This document shows, one piece after another, positions 19,307-29,116 of a stretch of 64,000 nucleotides of DNA. This DNA is from Brachyspira alvinipulli ATCC 51933 (GTDB taxonomy: Bacteria > Spirochaetota > Brachyspiria > Brachyspirales > Brachyspiraceae). Position 1 is the stretch's first letter. Every line of letters begins with the position of its first letter. Position numbers and translations under genes: made by a program. The notes under the pieces were generated by a model. The model was not told the DNA's origin and made no database searches. It saw only the letters and a program-made list of their open reading frames with translations. The stretch lies in assembly GCF_000518245.1 (NCBI RefSeq), contig NZ_KI912402.1, positions 54,544 through 118,543 of the forward strand. The letters are read 5' to 3'.

Positions 19307-19780
19307 TTATTTTTTTATTAATAAAGACACACAATGAACAGCTATTCCTTCTTCTCTTCCTACAGCGTCCATTTTTTCATTTGTTTTAGCCTTTATTGAT
19401 ATATTTTCTATATTTGTTGATAGTACTTTTGATAGGTTTTCACGCATTAAATCTATATAATTTCTTAATTTAGGTTTTTCTAATATTATTGTAATATCTG
19501 TATTTCCAATTATATAATTTTTGTCTTTCATTATAGAAATAGTTTTTTCTAAAAGGACTATTGAAGAAATATCTTTATATTTATCATCATTGTCTGGGAA
19601 ATGACTTCCTATATCGCCTAAGGCCAAAGCCCCAAGTATAGAATCTATTAAAGCATGAACAACAGCATCAGCATCAGAATGTCCTTTCAATCCAAATTTA
19701 TGAGGAATTTCAATGCCTGCTAATATTAGTTTACGATTTTCTGCAAATACATGTGAATCGTAACCATAACCTATTCTCAT
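19307..19780 (-). CDS. ispF: 2-C-methyl-D-erythritol 2,4-cyclodiphosphate synthase
   Basis: A full-length (157 residues) IspF of the MEP isoprenoid pathway, which cyclises CDP-methylerythritol 2-phosphate to MEcPP with release of CMP. The zinc ligands are in GYDSHVF (Asp8, His10) and GHSDADAVVHALIDSILGA (His near 42). LGDIGSHFPD and the C-terminal KAKTNEKMDAVGREEGIAVH block are also intact. It is a stand-alone IspF with no IspD fused. It heads an operon with the squalene/phytoene-synthase-like gene. dxs of the same pathway lies at 38809. Confidence 0.97.
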   Translation of the reverse strand: MRIGYGYDSHVFAENRKLILAGIEIPHKFGLKGHSDADAVVHALIDSILGALALGDIGSHFPDNDDKYKDISSIVLLEKTISIMKDKNYIIGNTDITIILEKPKLRNYIDLMRENLSKVLSTNIENISIKAKTNEKMDAVGREEGIAVHCVSLLIKK

Positions 19781-20005
19781 TCGTTGGTTTCCTATTTTTA
19801 TTTTATGCTTAAATTATACAAAAATAGATTAATTTGTCAAACTATTTTATATGTTTATTTATAGTATGTATAATATGTATGATTTAATAGTTTGTATTTA
19901 TATCTTATACATTAAAATTATACAAATTATAATTTATATATTGAATACCATGTAAAAATTTATATAATACTATACATAGAAAATATAAAAAAATGGAGAA
20001 GACAA

Positions 20006-21184
20006 ATGAAAAAAATTGGTCTTTTACCTAGAATTATAATAGGTATAATTTTAGGTATATTAGTAGGTATGTTTCTTCCTGGTCCTATAGTGAGGATTTT
20101 TGTAACTATAAGCAGTATCTTTAGCTTATTCTTAAATTTTATAATTCCTCTTATGATAGTTGCTTTTATAGGTTATGGTATTGCCAATTTGACAGAAGGT
20201 GCTACTAAATTAATAGGACTTACTGTAGCAATATCTTATGGTTCAACATTATTAGCAGGAAGTATAGCGTTTTTAGTAGCATCTAATCTTTTCCCAACTC
20301 TTTTAGGTGCTTCTGCTTTAAGCAGCGTAAAAATAGAATCAGGTTTAGAAAGTTATTTTACCATACCTCTAAAACCATTGTTTGATGTTACATCTGCTGT
20401 TGTATTTGCATTTATTTTAGGTATTGGTATAACAATGTTAAGACCAAAAAAACAAGGTGAAGAATTGTTTTCTATAGTAAGAGATGCAGAAGAAGTTATA
20501 CAAGCAATATTAAAGAATATAATAATTCCAATACTTCCTTTACATATTTTAGGAACATTTGCAAATTTAGCTTATGCTGGAAGCATACAGCATATACTTA
20601 TAATATTTGGTAAAGTATTTGCTGTTGTTATCACTCTTCATATACTTTATATTACTGCATTATTTATAATATCAGGTGCTATAGCAAAGAAATCTCCTTT
20701 AATGCTTATTAGAAATCAGATTCCTCCATACTTTACTGCTGTAGGTACTCAGAGTAGTGCGGCAACTATACCTGTAAGTTTGATAGCTGCTGAGAAAAAT
20801 GGAGTATCTGAACAAATAAGAAAATTTGTAATACCTCTTTGTGCTACTATACACTTGGCTGGTTCTATGATAACATTAACTTGCTGTTCTACAGCTGTTA
20901 TATTGATTTTAGGACAAAATCCTACTTATAGTTCAATACTTCCTTTCATACTTATGTTAGGTATTGCTATGGTTGCTGCTCCTGGTGCTCCTGGCGGTGC
21001 TGTAATGAGTGCTTTGCCTTTCTTCTATATGATTGGAATAACAGGAGAAGAATTACAAGGTTTGATGATAGCATTATATTTAACTCAGGACTCATTCGGT
21101 ACAGCTGCTAATGTATCAGGCGACAATGCTATAGCTGTATTTGTTGATTGGTTCTATCAAACAAAATTAAAAAAAGAAGCTTAA
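20006..21184 (+). CDS. dicarboxylate/amino acid:cation symporter (DAACS/SDF family)
   Basis: A 392-residue transporter of the glutamate-transporter fold. Characteristic segments are the N-terminal IIGIILGILVGMFLPG, the re-entrant hairpin TAVGTQSSAATIPVSL (Ser-rich HP1), GSMITLTCCSTAVILIL, and the HP2-like APGAPGGAVMSALPFF. It couples uptake of an acidic or small neutral amino acid to Na+ or H+; the exact substrate is unknown, although the SstT-like serine/threonine carriers are among the closest types I can suggest. A GGAG site lies 8 nt before the ATG. It ends at a strong terminator. Confidence 0.92.
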   Translation: MKKIGLLPRIIIGIILGILVGMFLPGPIVRIFVTISSIFSLFLNFIIPLMIVAFIGYGIANLTEGATKLIGLTVAISYGSTLLAGSIAFLVASNLFPTLLGASALSSVKIESGLESYFTIPLKPLFDVTSAVVFAFILGIGITMLRPKKQGEELFSIVRDAEEVIQAILKNIIIPILPLHILGTFANLAYAGSIQHILIIFGKVFAVVITLHILYITALFIISGAIAKKSPLMLIRNQIPPYFTAVGTQSSAATIPVSLIAAEKNGVSEQIRKFVIPLCATIHLAGSMITLTCCSTAVILILGQNPTYSSILPFILMLGIAMVAAPGAPGGAVMSALPFFYMIGITGEELQGLMIALYLTQDSFGTAANVSGDNAIAVFVDWFYQTKLKKEA

Positions 21185-21214
21185 AAATTGACTTTCATTT
21201 AATAAAATGATAAA

Positions 21215-21254
21215 AGAGACAGCATAATATATTAAAATGCTGTCTCTGTTTTTT
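21215..21254 (+). terminator. Rho-independent terminator between convergent genes
   Basis: AGAGACAGCA (21215-21224) pairs perfectly with TGCTGTCTCT (21238-21247) and is followed by GTTTTTT. It ends the symporter gene. A shorter AAAA run on the other side could let it serve the minus-strand flavin reductase gene as well. Confidence 0.88.
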
Positions 21255-21273
21255 ATATAATAATTATATAAAA

Positions 21274-21810
21274 CTATTCTATTATATAACTGTCCACTAT
21301 TTCAGCATAATAAGCTATATGGCAATCTTTGTTTGCTCCATAAAAAGTGCTTTCTACATTTTGAGGATAAAAAGTGTTCTTTATATTTTCAGGAAGTTCA
21401 TTGTAGTCCTGTACCTTTTTATAAAGAATTTTGCATTCAAGAGTTAAAGGAAGCTCTTTAATTCCAGGAACTGAAATCATATTAGGTTCTTCTAATGTCA
21501 AATTAAGTTCTTTTATTTTATCAATATTATGACCGGATTTCATTCCGCATACTTTTATTATATTTCTGTCTATTTTATTAATTGGAATATTTACTGTAAA
21601 TTCAGGATTTTTATCCAACATACTTCTAGTGTATCTATTTTCTCTTACAAAAATTACAAATACATTTCTATTCCATTCTACACCAAATGTTCCCCATGAA
21701 ATTGACATAGGATTGATCTTGTTATCACATTTTGCTGTTATAAGAATACCTTTATTTAATTCTTTTAAAATATGGTTTATATATTCTAAAATATCTATTT
21801 TCTTTTTCAT
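21274..21810 (-). CDS. flavin reductase family protein (flavoredoxin-like)
   Basis: A 178-residue protein of the FMN-binding split-barrel flavin reductase family. ISWGTFGVEWNRNVFVIFVR followed by RYTRSMLDKNPEFTVNIP is the typical FMN-site block, and KVCGMKSGHNIDK follows. Such proteins bind FMN and pass electrons from NAD(P)H or ferredoxin; the partner is not evident. It is convergent with the symporter gene across a shared terminator. An AGGAGG-type site (in minus sense) precedes the ATG. Confidence 0.9.
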   Translation of the reverse strand: MKKKIDILEYINHILKELNKGILITAKCDNKINPMSISWGTFGVEWNRNVFVIFVRENRYTRSMLDKNPEFTVNIPINKIDRNIIKVCGMKSGHNIDKIKELNLTLEEPNMISVPGIKELPLTLECKILYKKVQDYNELPENIKNTFYPQNVESTFYGANKDCHIAYYAEIVDSYIIE

Positions 21811-21984
21811 TCAATTATCCTCCTTTAATATAAAAAAATTGTACCAAAAATAAGTTAATTTGTCAAAGTAAATGTTTATATTTTGTTTTAAAAAATTAGC
21901 TTATTTACATTTTTACTAATTAAAGTATAATTTATCAAATAAACATAATAATTTTTAATATTGGACATAAAGGTAAATTAATAT

Positions 21985-23442
21985 ATGAATAAGATAAATA
22001 AAATATATATAGGATATCCTCCGTTTGAAAGTGACAGAGGAGTTGCTCTATTATCTCAAAACAGACAATTTCAATGGTTCAAGAGTCCTACATATATTTA
22101 TCCAGTTGTTCCTGCAACTGCTGCCACTATGATAAAAAATGCTGGGTATGATGTTGATTTTGTTGATGCTATTGCTAGAAATATGACTACGCAAAAATGG
22201 TATGAATATTTAAATGAGAAAACTCCAGATTTATTATTCTTTGAAGTAAAAACTCCTGTTATATATAAGGCTTGGAAAATAGTTGATGATTTAAAAGAAA
22301 AATATCCAAATATGATTGTTGTTATTGCTGGAGATCATGTTACTGCTATGTCTGAAGAGACTATGAATAATTGTAAAGTTGATTATTTACTTACAGGCGG
22401 TGATTATGATTTTCTTCTTTTTAATTTAATAGAATATTTAAATGGCAAAGCACAATTAGAAAAAGGTATATACTATAGAGAATCAAATACTATAAAAAAT
22501 ACAGGATTCTTTGAATTAAGACATGATTTAAAAAGCCTTCCGTTTATAGACAGAGATTTAACTCAATGGCAAAGATACGCTTATGATAATGGTAATTTCA
22601 AACGCATACCAGGAACTTATATAATGGCAGGAAGAGACTGCTGGCATCATAGATGTACTTTCTGTTCTTGGACTGGCATATATACAAACTTCCGTGCTAG
22701 AACTGCTGAAAATGTTGTTGATGAGGTAGACTTTCTTTATAATAAATACAATATAAGAGAGATAATGGACGATACCGGATGTTTTCCAGTAAAGAAATGG
22801 CTTAATGATTTCTGTAATTATATGATAGATAAGAAGCTTAATAAAAAAGTTAATATAGACTGTAATATGCGTTTCGGTGCTTGTAATGAAGATGAATACA
22901 GACTTATGAAAAAAGCAGGATTCAGATTTTTATTATTCGGTTTAGAGTCTGCAAGTCAAAATACATTGGACAGACTCATAAAAGGAAATAAAGTTGAAGA
23001 GATACTTCCTTCTTGTAAAGCCGCTTCTGATGCTGGGTTATCTCCTCATATCACAGTAATGCTTGGTTATCCTTGGGAAACTGAAGAAGATATTGAAAAA
23101 ACTTATGAGCTTACTAAAAAACTTCTTCTAAAAGGTTATGCTAAAACTATGCAGGCTACAATAATAATTCCTTATCCTGGTACAGAATTATTTAATCAAT
23201 GTAAAAGAGAAAATTGGCTTACTACAGAAAATTGGGAAGATTATGATATGCGTAAAGCTATAATGAAAACTGATGTAGGCGAAGAAAAAATAAAATGTTG
23301 GATACAAAAACTTTATAATCTTAGCTTTACTCCTCAGTTTCTAATGCATAAAGTATTATCAATAAGAGATTTAGACGACATAAAATATTATTTGAGGGCT
23401 TTTAAAAAAGTATCAAAAGGGCATTTAAAAGATTTTGAATAA
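21985..23442 (+). CDS. B12-binding-domain radical SAM protein
   Basis: A 485-residue protein. The N-terminal portion (about 1-150) looks like a cobalamin-binding Rossmann domain (PVVPATAATMIKNAGYDVDFVDA). It is followed by a radical SAM core with the cluster motif in GRDCWHHRCTFCSW, spaced C-x4-C-x2-C rather than the common C-x3-C-x2-C. Later blocks include GLESASQNTLDRLIKGNK and a TVMLGYPWETEEDIEKT stretch typical of B12-radical SAM methyltransferases. The substrate is unknown. No neighbour points to a pathway. Confidence 0.9.
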   Translation: MNKINKIYIGYPPFESDRGVALLSQNRQFQWFKSPTYIYPVVPATAATMIKNAGYDVDFVDAIARNMTTQKWYEYLNEKTPDLLFFEVKTPVIYKAWKIVDDLKEKYPNMIVVIAGDHVTAMSEETMNNCKVDYLLTGGDYDFLLFNLIEYLNGKAQLEKGIYYRESNTIKNTGFFELRHDLKSLPFIDRDLTQWQRYAYDNGNFKRIPGTYIMAGRDCWHHRCTFCSWTGIYTNFRARTAENVVDEVDFLYNKYNIREIMDDTGCFPVKKWLNDFCNYMIDKKLNKKVNIDCNMRFGACNEDEYRLMKKAGFRFLLFGLESASQNTLDRLIKGNKVEEILPSCKAASDAGLSPHITVMLGYPWETEEDIEKTYELTKKLLLKGYAKTMQATIIIPYPGTELFNQCKRENWLTTENWEDYDMRKAIMKTDVGEEKIKCWIQKLYNLSFTPQFLMHKVLSIRDLDDIKYYLRAFKKVSKGHLKDFE

Positions 23443-23454
23443 TTAATAAAGATA

Positions 23455-23492
23455 AATTGTTAGTACTTTTTTGATATAAGCACTAACAATTT
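23455..23492. terminator. inverted repeat between convergent genes (possible terminator)
   Basis: AAATTGTTAGT (23455-23465) pairs with ACTAACAATTT (23482-23492). It sits exactly between two converging stops, as a bidirectional terminator would, but neither side has a strong T run, so termination is uncertain. Confidence 0.45.
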
Positions 23493-23501
23493 ATAAAAAC
23501 T

Positions 23502-25380
23502 TTATTTCATATTAGCTTTTTTATTCATTATAATAAAGTATACTATATTAAAAATAATAATTAGAAACAATAAACTTATTACTGCTATATGTGAATAAAG
23601 AGAAATATCATTAGCTATGTATAACATTTTTGGAAGTTTCCAATCTACTTTTTTAAATGATGCAAACTTATCTAAATCTTCTTTTTGTTCTATAGAAAAT
23701 CCTGTAAATTGTTTATAATTATTATCAAAAAATATCAAACTATTTGGATGAGTAAAATTATAATAATTGTTTGATATTTTGTATATAGATCCTTCGTCTT
23801 TTTCTTTAAAAGTGTCAAGTACGTAACCATATATAGGTTCGTATGGAAATCGGGAAGAATATAAATTGAAAGAATCTTTATTTATAAATTGTTCTAATAG
23901 TTTTTGCCTTGAATTATTATCTTGTTCATTAAATGATAATATAGTGTTTACTTTATAACTGTTATTGCTCCCTAAATTATTTATTTTATTCCAAGTCTCT
24001 ACACCTATTTCTACATTTATATCATTGAATCCTGATTCATTAGCAAATGTATCAGCATGTTTATATAAAAAGAAAATAATATTATATATATTCAATAATA
24101 ATAGTAATAATATGGCAGATTTTTTATTACCAAATAGCTTATATTTATTAAGTAAATAAGAAAAAAAGATTATAAAAGGTATTATTAACACAGACCCCAT
24201 TCTTAAATTTAAATTTACATTTTTTAGTATTGGAAATAAAGATAAATATAGCCATATTGCAAAAAGTATTATTTTAAACTTATCAATTTTTTTTAAGTTA
24301 TGAAGATATTCCTTAATATATTTTTTATTAACTATACATATTATTATAATTATAGGAATCATCATGAAAGGAAATGATAAATCATTTTCATGTATACCGC
24401 TATATCTAATATTAAAAAATACATTTAAAGAAAATAATTTCTCAAAAAATGCGACTATTGATAAAATGAAATCATGGTAAATTACTTCAAATATTTTATA
24501 AAAAGGTTCATTATCAACCATTGATTTTCCTCTATCTATTTTAGAAGCTAATATAAACGTTGGTATTAATTTAGATAAACTTAGAATAAAAGATATTGAT
24601 ACAGATAATATTACAGAAATACATTTTTTCAAAAAATCTAAATCTAATTTAAAACAAATAGCAGCAATTCCAAGAAGTACAAAACATGTATAGAAAAAGA
24701 TTGTTTGAATAGCTCCGCCAAATATCATAGAAGAAAAAATTAAAGAACCAAATAATATTCTTATAAGAAAACTAAATTTTAATTTAGATATTGTGTTAGA
24801 AAAAAAATATAAAAACTATTAATGCTGTAAGCGGATGATATATAAATGCCCAGTGTCCTGCTCTAAGATGGTATATATAATATCCTGTACATGAAAAAAA
24901 TACAGCACCTGTTAAAGAACTTATAAAATTAAAATTAAAGTCTTTTATAAGAAAAATATATATGCATGTAAATCCAATTATAGAAAATATAAAAGTTAAT
25001 AAATTATAGCTATACCAAAATGGAATGATTAAAGTAAGGAAATATAAAGGAGAATATTGAATATATTGAGGATTTGCATAACTAAGAAGTCCTCCTCCGG
25101 ATAATGGTGAAGCCCATTCAATATCAAGTCCGTTATTTTGATAGTATAAAAACATACTTACAATCTTTGGTTCTATTAAACCATAGTCATGCCCTATATA
25201 TGGATAATTACTATTTAAAAGTAATATTTGCGATATAGATGTAATAAAGCAAAATATAATCAAAATCAATTTTTCTTTTTTCTTGTCTAAAATTATAATA
25301 AAAGTTTCTTTATTGGATTTAATAATATATACAAATGAAACTGTAAATACTATTGTAAGCAAATAAAATAACACCATCAT
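23502..25380 (-). pseudogene. large multi-pass membrane protein (YfhO/GT-C-like), frameshifted at an A8/T8 tract
   Basis: Two adjacent reading frames make one protein of about 625 residues. The first part (25380-24796) ends ALIVFIFFF then stop; the second continues with SNTISKLKFSFLIRILFG into the frame that ends at 23502. The break is at a run of 8 T on the coding strand (24807-24800); removing one T joins the frames. The N-terminus has GHDYGLIEPK and a YANPQYIQYSPLYF loop, with 12 or more hydrophobic segments, like YfhO or other GT-C glycosyltransferase-type proteins. It is either a true pseudogene, a phase-variable gene, or a homopolymer sequencing error. The ATG at 25380 lacks a clear ribosome site. 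Confidence 0.75.
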
Positions 25381-25749
25381 AATATTTTCCTGTTTTATTT
25401 TTCTTTAATTTTTTTAAGATATTATTGTGTTTCTTGAACTATTTATAAAGGAAAGTTGTATTTATAATTTTATAATGTTTTTGATTCTATTATAAAAACA
25501 TTGTTTTATATCTAATTTTATATATATGAAGTATCATAAATATTTTCTGAAACATAATTTTTAATTTATTATTCATAGAGCACTATAAATTTAAAAATAC
25601 TATATTAATTCAATAAAAAAATCAATATTTTTTATTGATTATAGTATTTATATTATAATTAATTCATGTTATACTAAATATGATATTATTTATACATTAT
25701 AAATAAATATTGGTTTTTAATTTAAATAACAAAATATGGAGTAATTATT
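25381..25749. other. 369-bp intergenic region between divergent genes
   Basis: This very AT-rich gap lies between the frameshifted membrane protein gene and the CMD-family gene. It holds an inverted repeat, AATCAATA (25620-25627) with TATTGATT (25633-25640), preceded by an A run, which reads as a weak terminator in the minus direction. A TATACT sequence near 25671 could be a -10 box for the plus-strand gene. I see nothing else. Confidence 0.5.
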
Positions 25750-26307
25750 ATGGCTAGAGTAAAATTTATGGAATATGAAGAAGCTCAAGGAAAAGTAAAA
25801 GAGGCTTTCGATTATCAAATTAAAAAAAGCGGCAGTGTTACAAACATGAAAAAAGCATTATTAAATGACTATGCTACTTATGAAGCATTTATGGGTTGGT
25901 ATGTTTCATTTAATAGATTGGTAGAAGTCGTTGGTAAAAGAGCTGCTATGATATTAGCACATTCTGTTTCTACTACTAACGGATGTATGCTTTGTTCTTT
26001 ATTCTTCATCAGAGATTTAAAAGCCATAGGAGATGATCCTAAAAATCTTAAACTTGATGAAAAAGAACAATTATTATCACAATTAGGTATGCAAATGGTT
26101 AAAGACCCTAACGGTGTAACTGATGAACTTATGAATAATCTTAAAAAACATTTCAATGATTCTGAAATAGTTACTATAGTTGGTTTTGCTGCCCAGATGA
26201 TGGCTACTAACAATTTCAATGCAGTATTAAAAATAGATTTAGATGAATCTTTAGTACCTATACAAGGCGAGTTTGAAAAAGAAACTTGGAGAGCAAAAAA
26301 TAATTAA
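25750..26307 (+). CDS. carboxymuconolactone decarboxylase (CMD/AhpD-like) family protein
   Basis: A 185-residue all-alpha protein with the AhpD-like redox motif in HSVSTTNGCMLCSLFFIRD (CxxC with a preceding family-typical His) at about residues 74-92. The rest matches the usual helical CMD layout, including LDEKEQLLSQLG and a following helix. CxxC-bearing members act as peroxidase or reductase partners; the true substrate is unknown. ATGGAG lies upstream of the ATG as a ribosome site. It is a single-gene transcript ended by a strong terminator. Confidence 0.85.
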   Translation: MARVKFMEYEEAQGKVKEAFDYQIKKSGSVTNMKKALLNDYATYEAFMGWYVSFNRLVEVVGKRAAMILAHSVSTTNGCMLCSLFFIRDLKAIGDDPKNLKLDEKEQLLSQLGMQMVKDPNGVTDELMNNLKKHFNDSEIVTIVGFAAQMMATNNFNAVLKIDLDESLVPIQGEFEKETWRAKNN

Positions 26308-26333
26308 TTTATTATTTAGTAATAATAAAACTA

Positions 26334-26373
26334 TAAAAAATAACAAGGGAATAAAAGTCCCTTGTTATTTTTT
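26334..26373 (+). terminator. Rho-independent terminator after the CMD-family gene
   Basis: ATAACAAGGGA (26340-26350) pairs with TCCCTTGTTAT (26358-26368) around a 7-nt loop, followed by a T run and preceded by an A run. Confidence 0.9.
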
Positions 26374-26421
26374 GTAATAAATATATTATTTATAGATTAA
26401 ATAAAAAATTTGGTAGAATAA

Positions 26422-27264
26422 ATGGTAAGCATAATAATCACAACGAAAAATTCTGAAGATTTTATAGCAAATTGTATTAATGCTGCAAAAAATTCTAATT
26501 ATAAAGATATAGAAATAATATTGGTTGATAATAATTCGGAGGATAGAACTTTAGAAATAGCAAAAGAATTAGGGGCAAAAACTTTTACTAAAGGTCCTGA
26601 ACGTTCTGCCCAAAGAAATTATGGTTCTGAAATGTCAAGCGGCGATATAATAGGTTTTTTAGATGTTGATATGACTTTATCAGAAAATGTTATAACTGAA
26701 TGTTTGGAAATTTTTGATAAGAATAAAAATGTGCAGGCTATTTATATACCTGAAAAAATTTATGGAAATAGTTTTTTTAATAGGGTAAGGAGTTTTGAAA
26801 GGTCATTTTATGATGCAACTGTAATAGATGCTGTAAGATTTTTTAGAAGAGATGCTTTTATCAAAATAGGAGGCTTTGATCTAAATTTAAATGGTACAGA
26901 AGATTGGGATATAGACAGACGCATAAAACAAATAGGAGAAGTTGACATAATAAAATCACCTCTTTATCATCATGAAAACCATACACTTAAACAATATATA
27001 ATAAAAAAAAGTTATTATGCCTCAAACTTTGACAACTATTTTAAAAAATGGGGACATGATGAAACAACTAAAAAACAATTTGGTATGTTTTATAGATATA
27101 TTGGAGTTTATATAGAAAAAGGTAAATGGAAGAAATTGTTTATGCATCCTATTTACTCAGTTTCAATGTATTTTTTAAGATTTTTAATTGGTGTTGTTTA
27201 CATACTTTCTAAATTTAATATTTCAAAAAAAGAAAATGTATATAAGGGTAAGAATGATAAATAG
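26422..27264 (+). CDS. family 2 glycosyltransferase
   Basis: A 280-residue GT-A-fold enzyme. The N-terminus MVSIIITTKNSEDFIANC is typical, followed by EIILVDNNSEDRT, and the nucleotide-sugar/metal-binding DVD is in IIGFLDVDMTL at about residues 77-87. A GGFDLNLNGTEDWDIDRRI segment around 150-170 matches the acceptor-side ED motif. There are one or two hydrophobic segments near the C-terminus. It overlaps the next gene by 11 bp, so both are probably made together, likely for a surface polysaccharide or lipid-linked sugar. Confidence 0.93.
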   Translation: MVSIIITTKNSEDFIANCINAAKNSNYKDIEIILVDNNSEDRTLEIAKELGAKTFTKGPERSAQRNYGSEMSSGDIIGFLDVDMTLSENVITECLEIFDKNKNVQAIYIPEKIYGNSFFNRVRSFERSFYDATVIDAVRFFRRDAFIKIGGFDLNLNGTEDWDIDRRIKQIGEVDIIKSPLYHHENHTLKQYIIKKSYYASNFDNYFKKWGHDETTKKQFGMFYRYIGVYIEKGKWKKLFMHPIYSVSMYFLRFLIGVVYILSKFNISKKENVYKGKNDK

Positions 27265-28519
27265 TAATAAACAACTATTAATAATAATTTCAATATTGGC
27301 AATTATAATAGGAATTTTTATAAGATTTTATATATATAATAAAACTATAGTTGGAAATCCGCCTAGATTGGATGAACAATATCAATTTTATCAGACAGAG
27401 AAGCATTTTAATGAAAAGAAATTTCCAATAGAAGGGGCATTTTTGAATACTCCTAATACTTATGATAGTGAAGATAATGCAAGAATTCCTGGAGGATATT
27501 TTTATTTGTCGTATATGTTTAAATATTTTATAGGAGGAAAAACCTATGAAGGTGCAAGGCTTGTAAATCTAATAATTTCGTTATTGGTAAGTATTATATT
27601 TTTTGTTTGGATTTATAAAAGATTTGGGCTTATAACATTAAGTATTATGCTTTTAATAATGTCAGTAAATGTATATTTTTTAAGTGTAGGAAATGATGTA
27701 TATAATCCTCATAATCCTTTTATACTTTCTTTTATATTCCTACCTGTTCTTTATGAATATTTATATAATGAAAAGAAATTTCTTTATGGGGTTTTACTAT
27801 TTCCTATATTAGCATTATCTGCTCAATGCCATTTTTCTAACTTCTTTTCAATAATTCCTTCTTTAATAGTATTTTTTATAATTAGATGGAAAAAGGATAC
27901 TAAGAAAAATATAATACCTTTATCTATTGGAGTATTTATATCATTTTTGACTTATTTGCCTTATTTGATATATCAATTTCAAAATAACTTTGAAGGGCTT
28001 TCAAAAATATTGGGTAGAAAATCAGAAATAGACGCTGTTAATATAATACAGCCTCCTCAAATATATTCCATACTTCTTTTCACTACAAATGAATCAGGCG
28101 GTAAATATGTTAATGGATTAAAAGATATAATTAATTCTTATTTTGGAAGCAATCCTTTATACGCTTTTAGTTTTATATTTTATATATTATCATTTGTATT
28201 TGCTTTATTGGTATTAATTTATACCTATAAACATTTTTTTACTAAGAAAATGATAACAGAAGATACTAAAGAAACAGATGCATTAAGAGATCTATTATTT
28301 TTCTATATTGTATATATTCTTTCTACAATAGTATTTTATATGCTTGGAGGAATAGCCGGAGGCGGAAGACCTCATTATTTTTATTCTTCATTTACATTAG
28401 GATTTGTGCCTTTTATATATTTTATAGAAAATATAAAATATACAAAACCTAAATATATTAATTATATTTTCTTATATACTTTTTTAAATATGATTGCAAT
28501 TATTATTTATAAAATATAA
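27254..28519 (+). CDS. multi-pass membrane protein, possibly a GT-C glycosyltransferase
   Basis: About 421 residues with some 9-10 hydrophobic segments. After the first segment there is an acidic loop, NPPRLDEQYQFYQTEKHF, that resembles the catalytic-Asp loop of dolichyl-phosphate-mannose-type GT-C enzymes. Another loop carries GGIAGGGRPHYFYS. I chose the ATG at 27254 because AAGGG lies 5 nt upstream and it overlaps the end of the GT2 gene; an open frame extends upstream to 27188 but inside the GT2 gene. Its position after a GT2 supports a role in sugar transfer. Confidence 0.75.
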   Translation: MINSNKQLLIIISILAIIIGIFIRFYIYNKTIVGNPPRLDEQYQFYQTEKHFNEKKFPIEGAFLNTPNTYDSEDNARIPGGYFYLSYMFKYFIGGKTYEGARLVNLIISLLVSIIFFVWIYKRFGLITLSIMLLIMSVNVYFLSVGNDVYNPHNPFILSFIFLPVLYEYLYNEKKFLYGVLLFPILALSAQCHFSNFFSIIPSLIVFFIIRWKKDTKKNIIPLSIGVFISFLTYLPYLIYQFQNNFEGLSKILGRKSEIDAVNIIQPPQIYSILLFTTNESGGKYVNGLKDIINSYFGSNPLYAFSFIFYILSFVFALLVLIYTYKHFFTKKMITEDTKETDALRDLLFFYIVYILSTIVFYMLGGIAGGGRPHYFYSSFTLGFVPFIYFIENIKYTKPKYINYIFLYTFLNMIAIIIYKI

Positions 28520-28525
28520 ATAAAA

Positions 28526-29107
28526 TTAAAACTCTATTATATCATTAAACGATTGTTTATTTTTCCATTTAATAAATTCATCAAATGTTTTAACATTGTC
28601 TTTTAATACAGCCTTATAATATTCTATGCCCATTATTTTTATATCATCTGGTGTTTCGTATTTTAATTTTAAAATAATATTTCTTTTTTCTTCTGTAAGC
28701 ATATTTATTATATTATCAGCAACTTTTTCAAAATATCCATCATAATGAGAACCTTCAAGTATATTAATAATATCTATTTGCCAAATATTATTATCATTAT
28801 ATTTGTAATATAAATGCCATTCTATGCAATGTTCATTCGTGTCCATTAGATTTTTGTATATAACATTTTGTATTTTTTTGTTATTTGATATTTTTGATAT
28901 TGCATTAAAACTTTCTAGTATATCTAATTTAGAAGAATATACATGAAAATCAATATCTTTATTTTTCATAAGAAGCCCCATTTTAAGAGAGCCTACAAGA
29001 TTGATTCTGTAGTTTATTTCTTTAAATATATTTTCTATATTAAGTTCTTTTATGATTTCAAAGGCTATTTTGCTATTATAATTTGAAAGTTCTAATATAT
29101 TTTTCAT
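28526..29107 (-). CDS. nucleotidyltransferase-fold protein
   Basis: About 193 residues from the ATG at 29107 (an in-frame TTG lies 21 bp upstream). The block NLVGSLKMGLLMKNKDIDFH has the GS...DxD pattern of the nucleotidyltransferase superfamily, and WQIDIINI could give the third acidic residue. Such proteins transfer nucleotides to proteins, RNA or small molecules; the substrate here is unknown. A TTGACA/TATAAT promoter ends 9 bp before the ATG and there is no ribosome site, so the message is probably nearly leaderless. It converges on the membrane protein gene, with 6 bp between stops. Confidence 0.68.
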   Translation of the reverse strand: MKNILELSNYNSKIAFEIIKELNIENIFKEINYRINLVGSLKMGLLMKNKDIDFHVYSSKLDILESFNAISKISNNKKIQNVIYKNLMDTNEHCIEWHLYYKYNDNNIWQIDIINILEGSHYDGYFEKVADNIINMLTEEKRNIILKLKYETPDDIKIMGIEYYKAVLKDNVKTFDEFIKWKNKQSFNDIIEF

Positions 29108-29116
29108 AATAAAAAT

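Noticed and set aside
25620-25640. Inverted repeat in the gap before the CMD-family gene as a regulatory hairpin
   Set aside because: The arms are only 8 bp and nearly all A/T, and no gene runs through it in the direction where it would act as a terminator.
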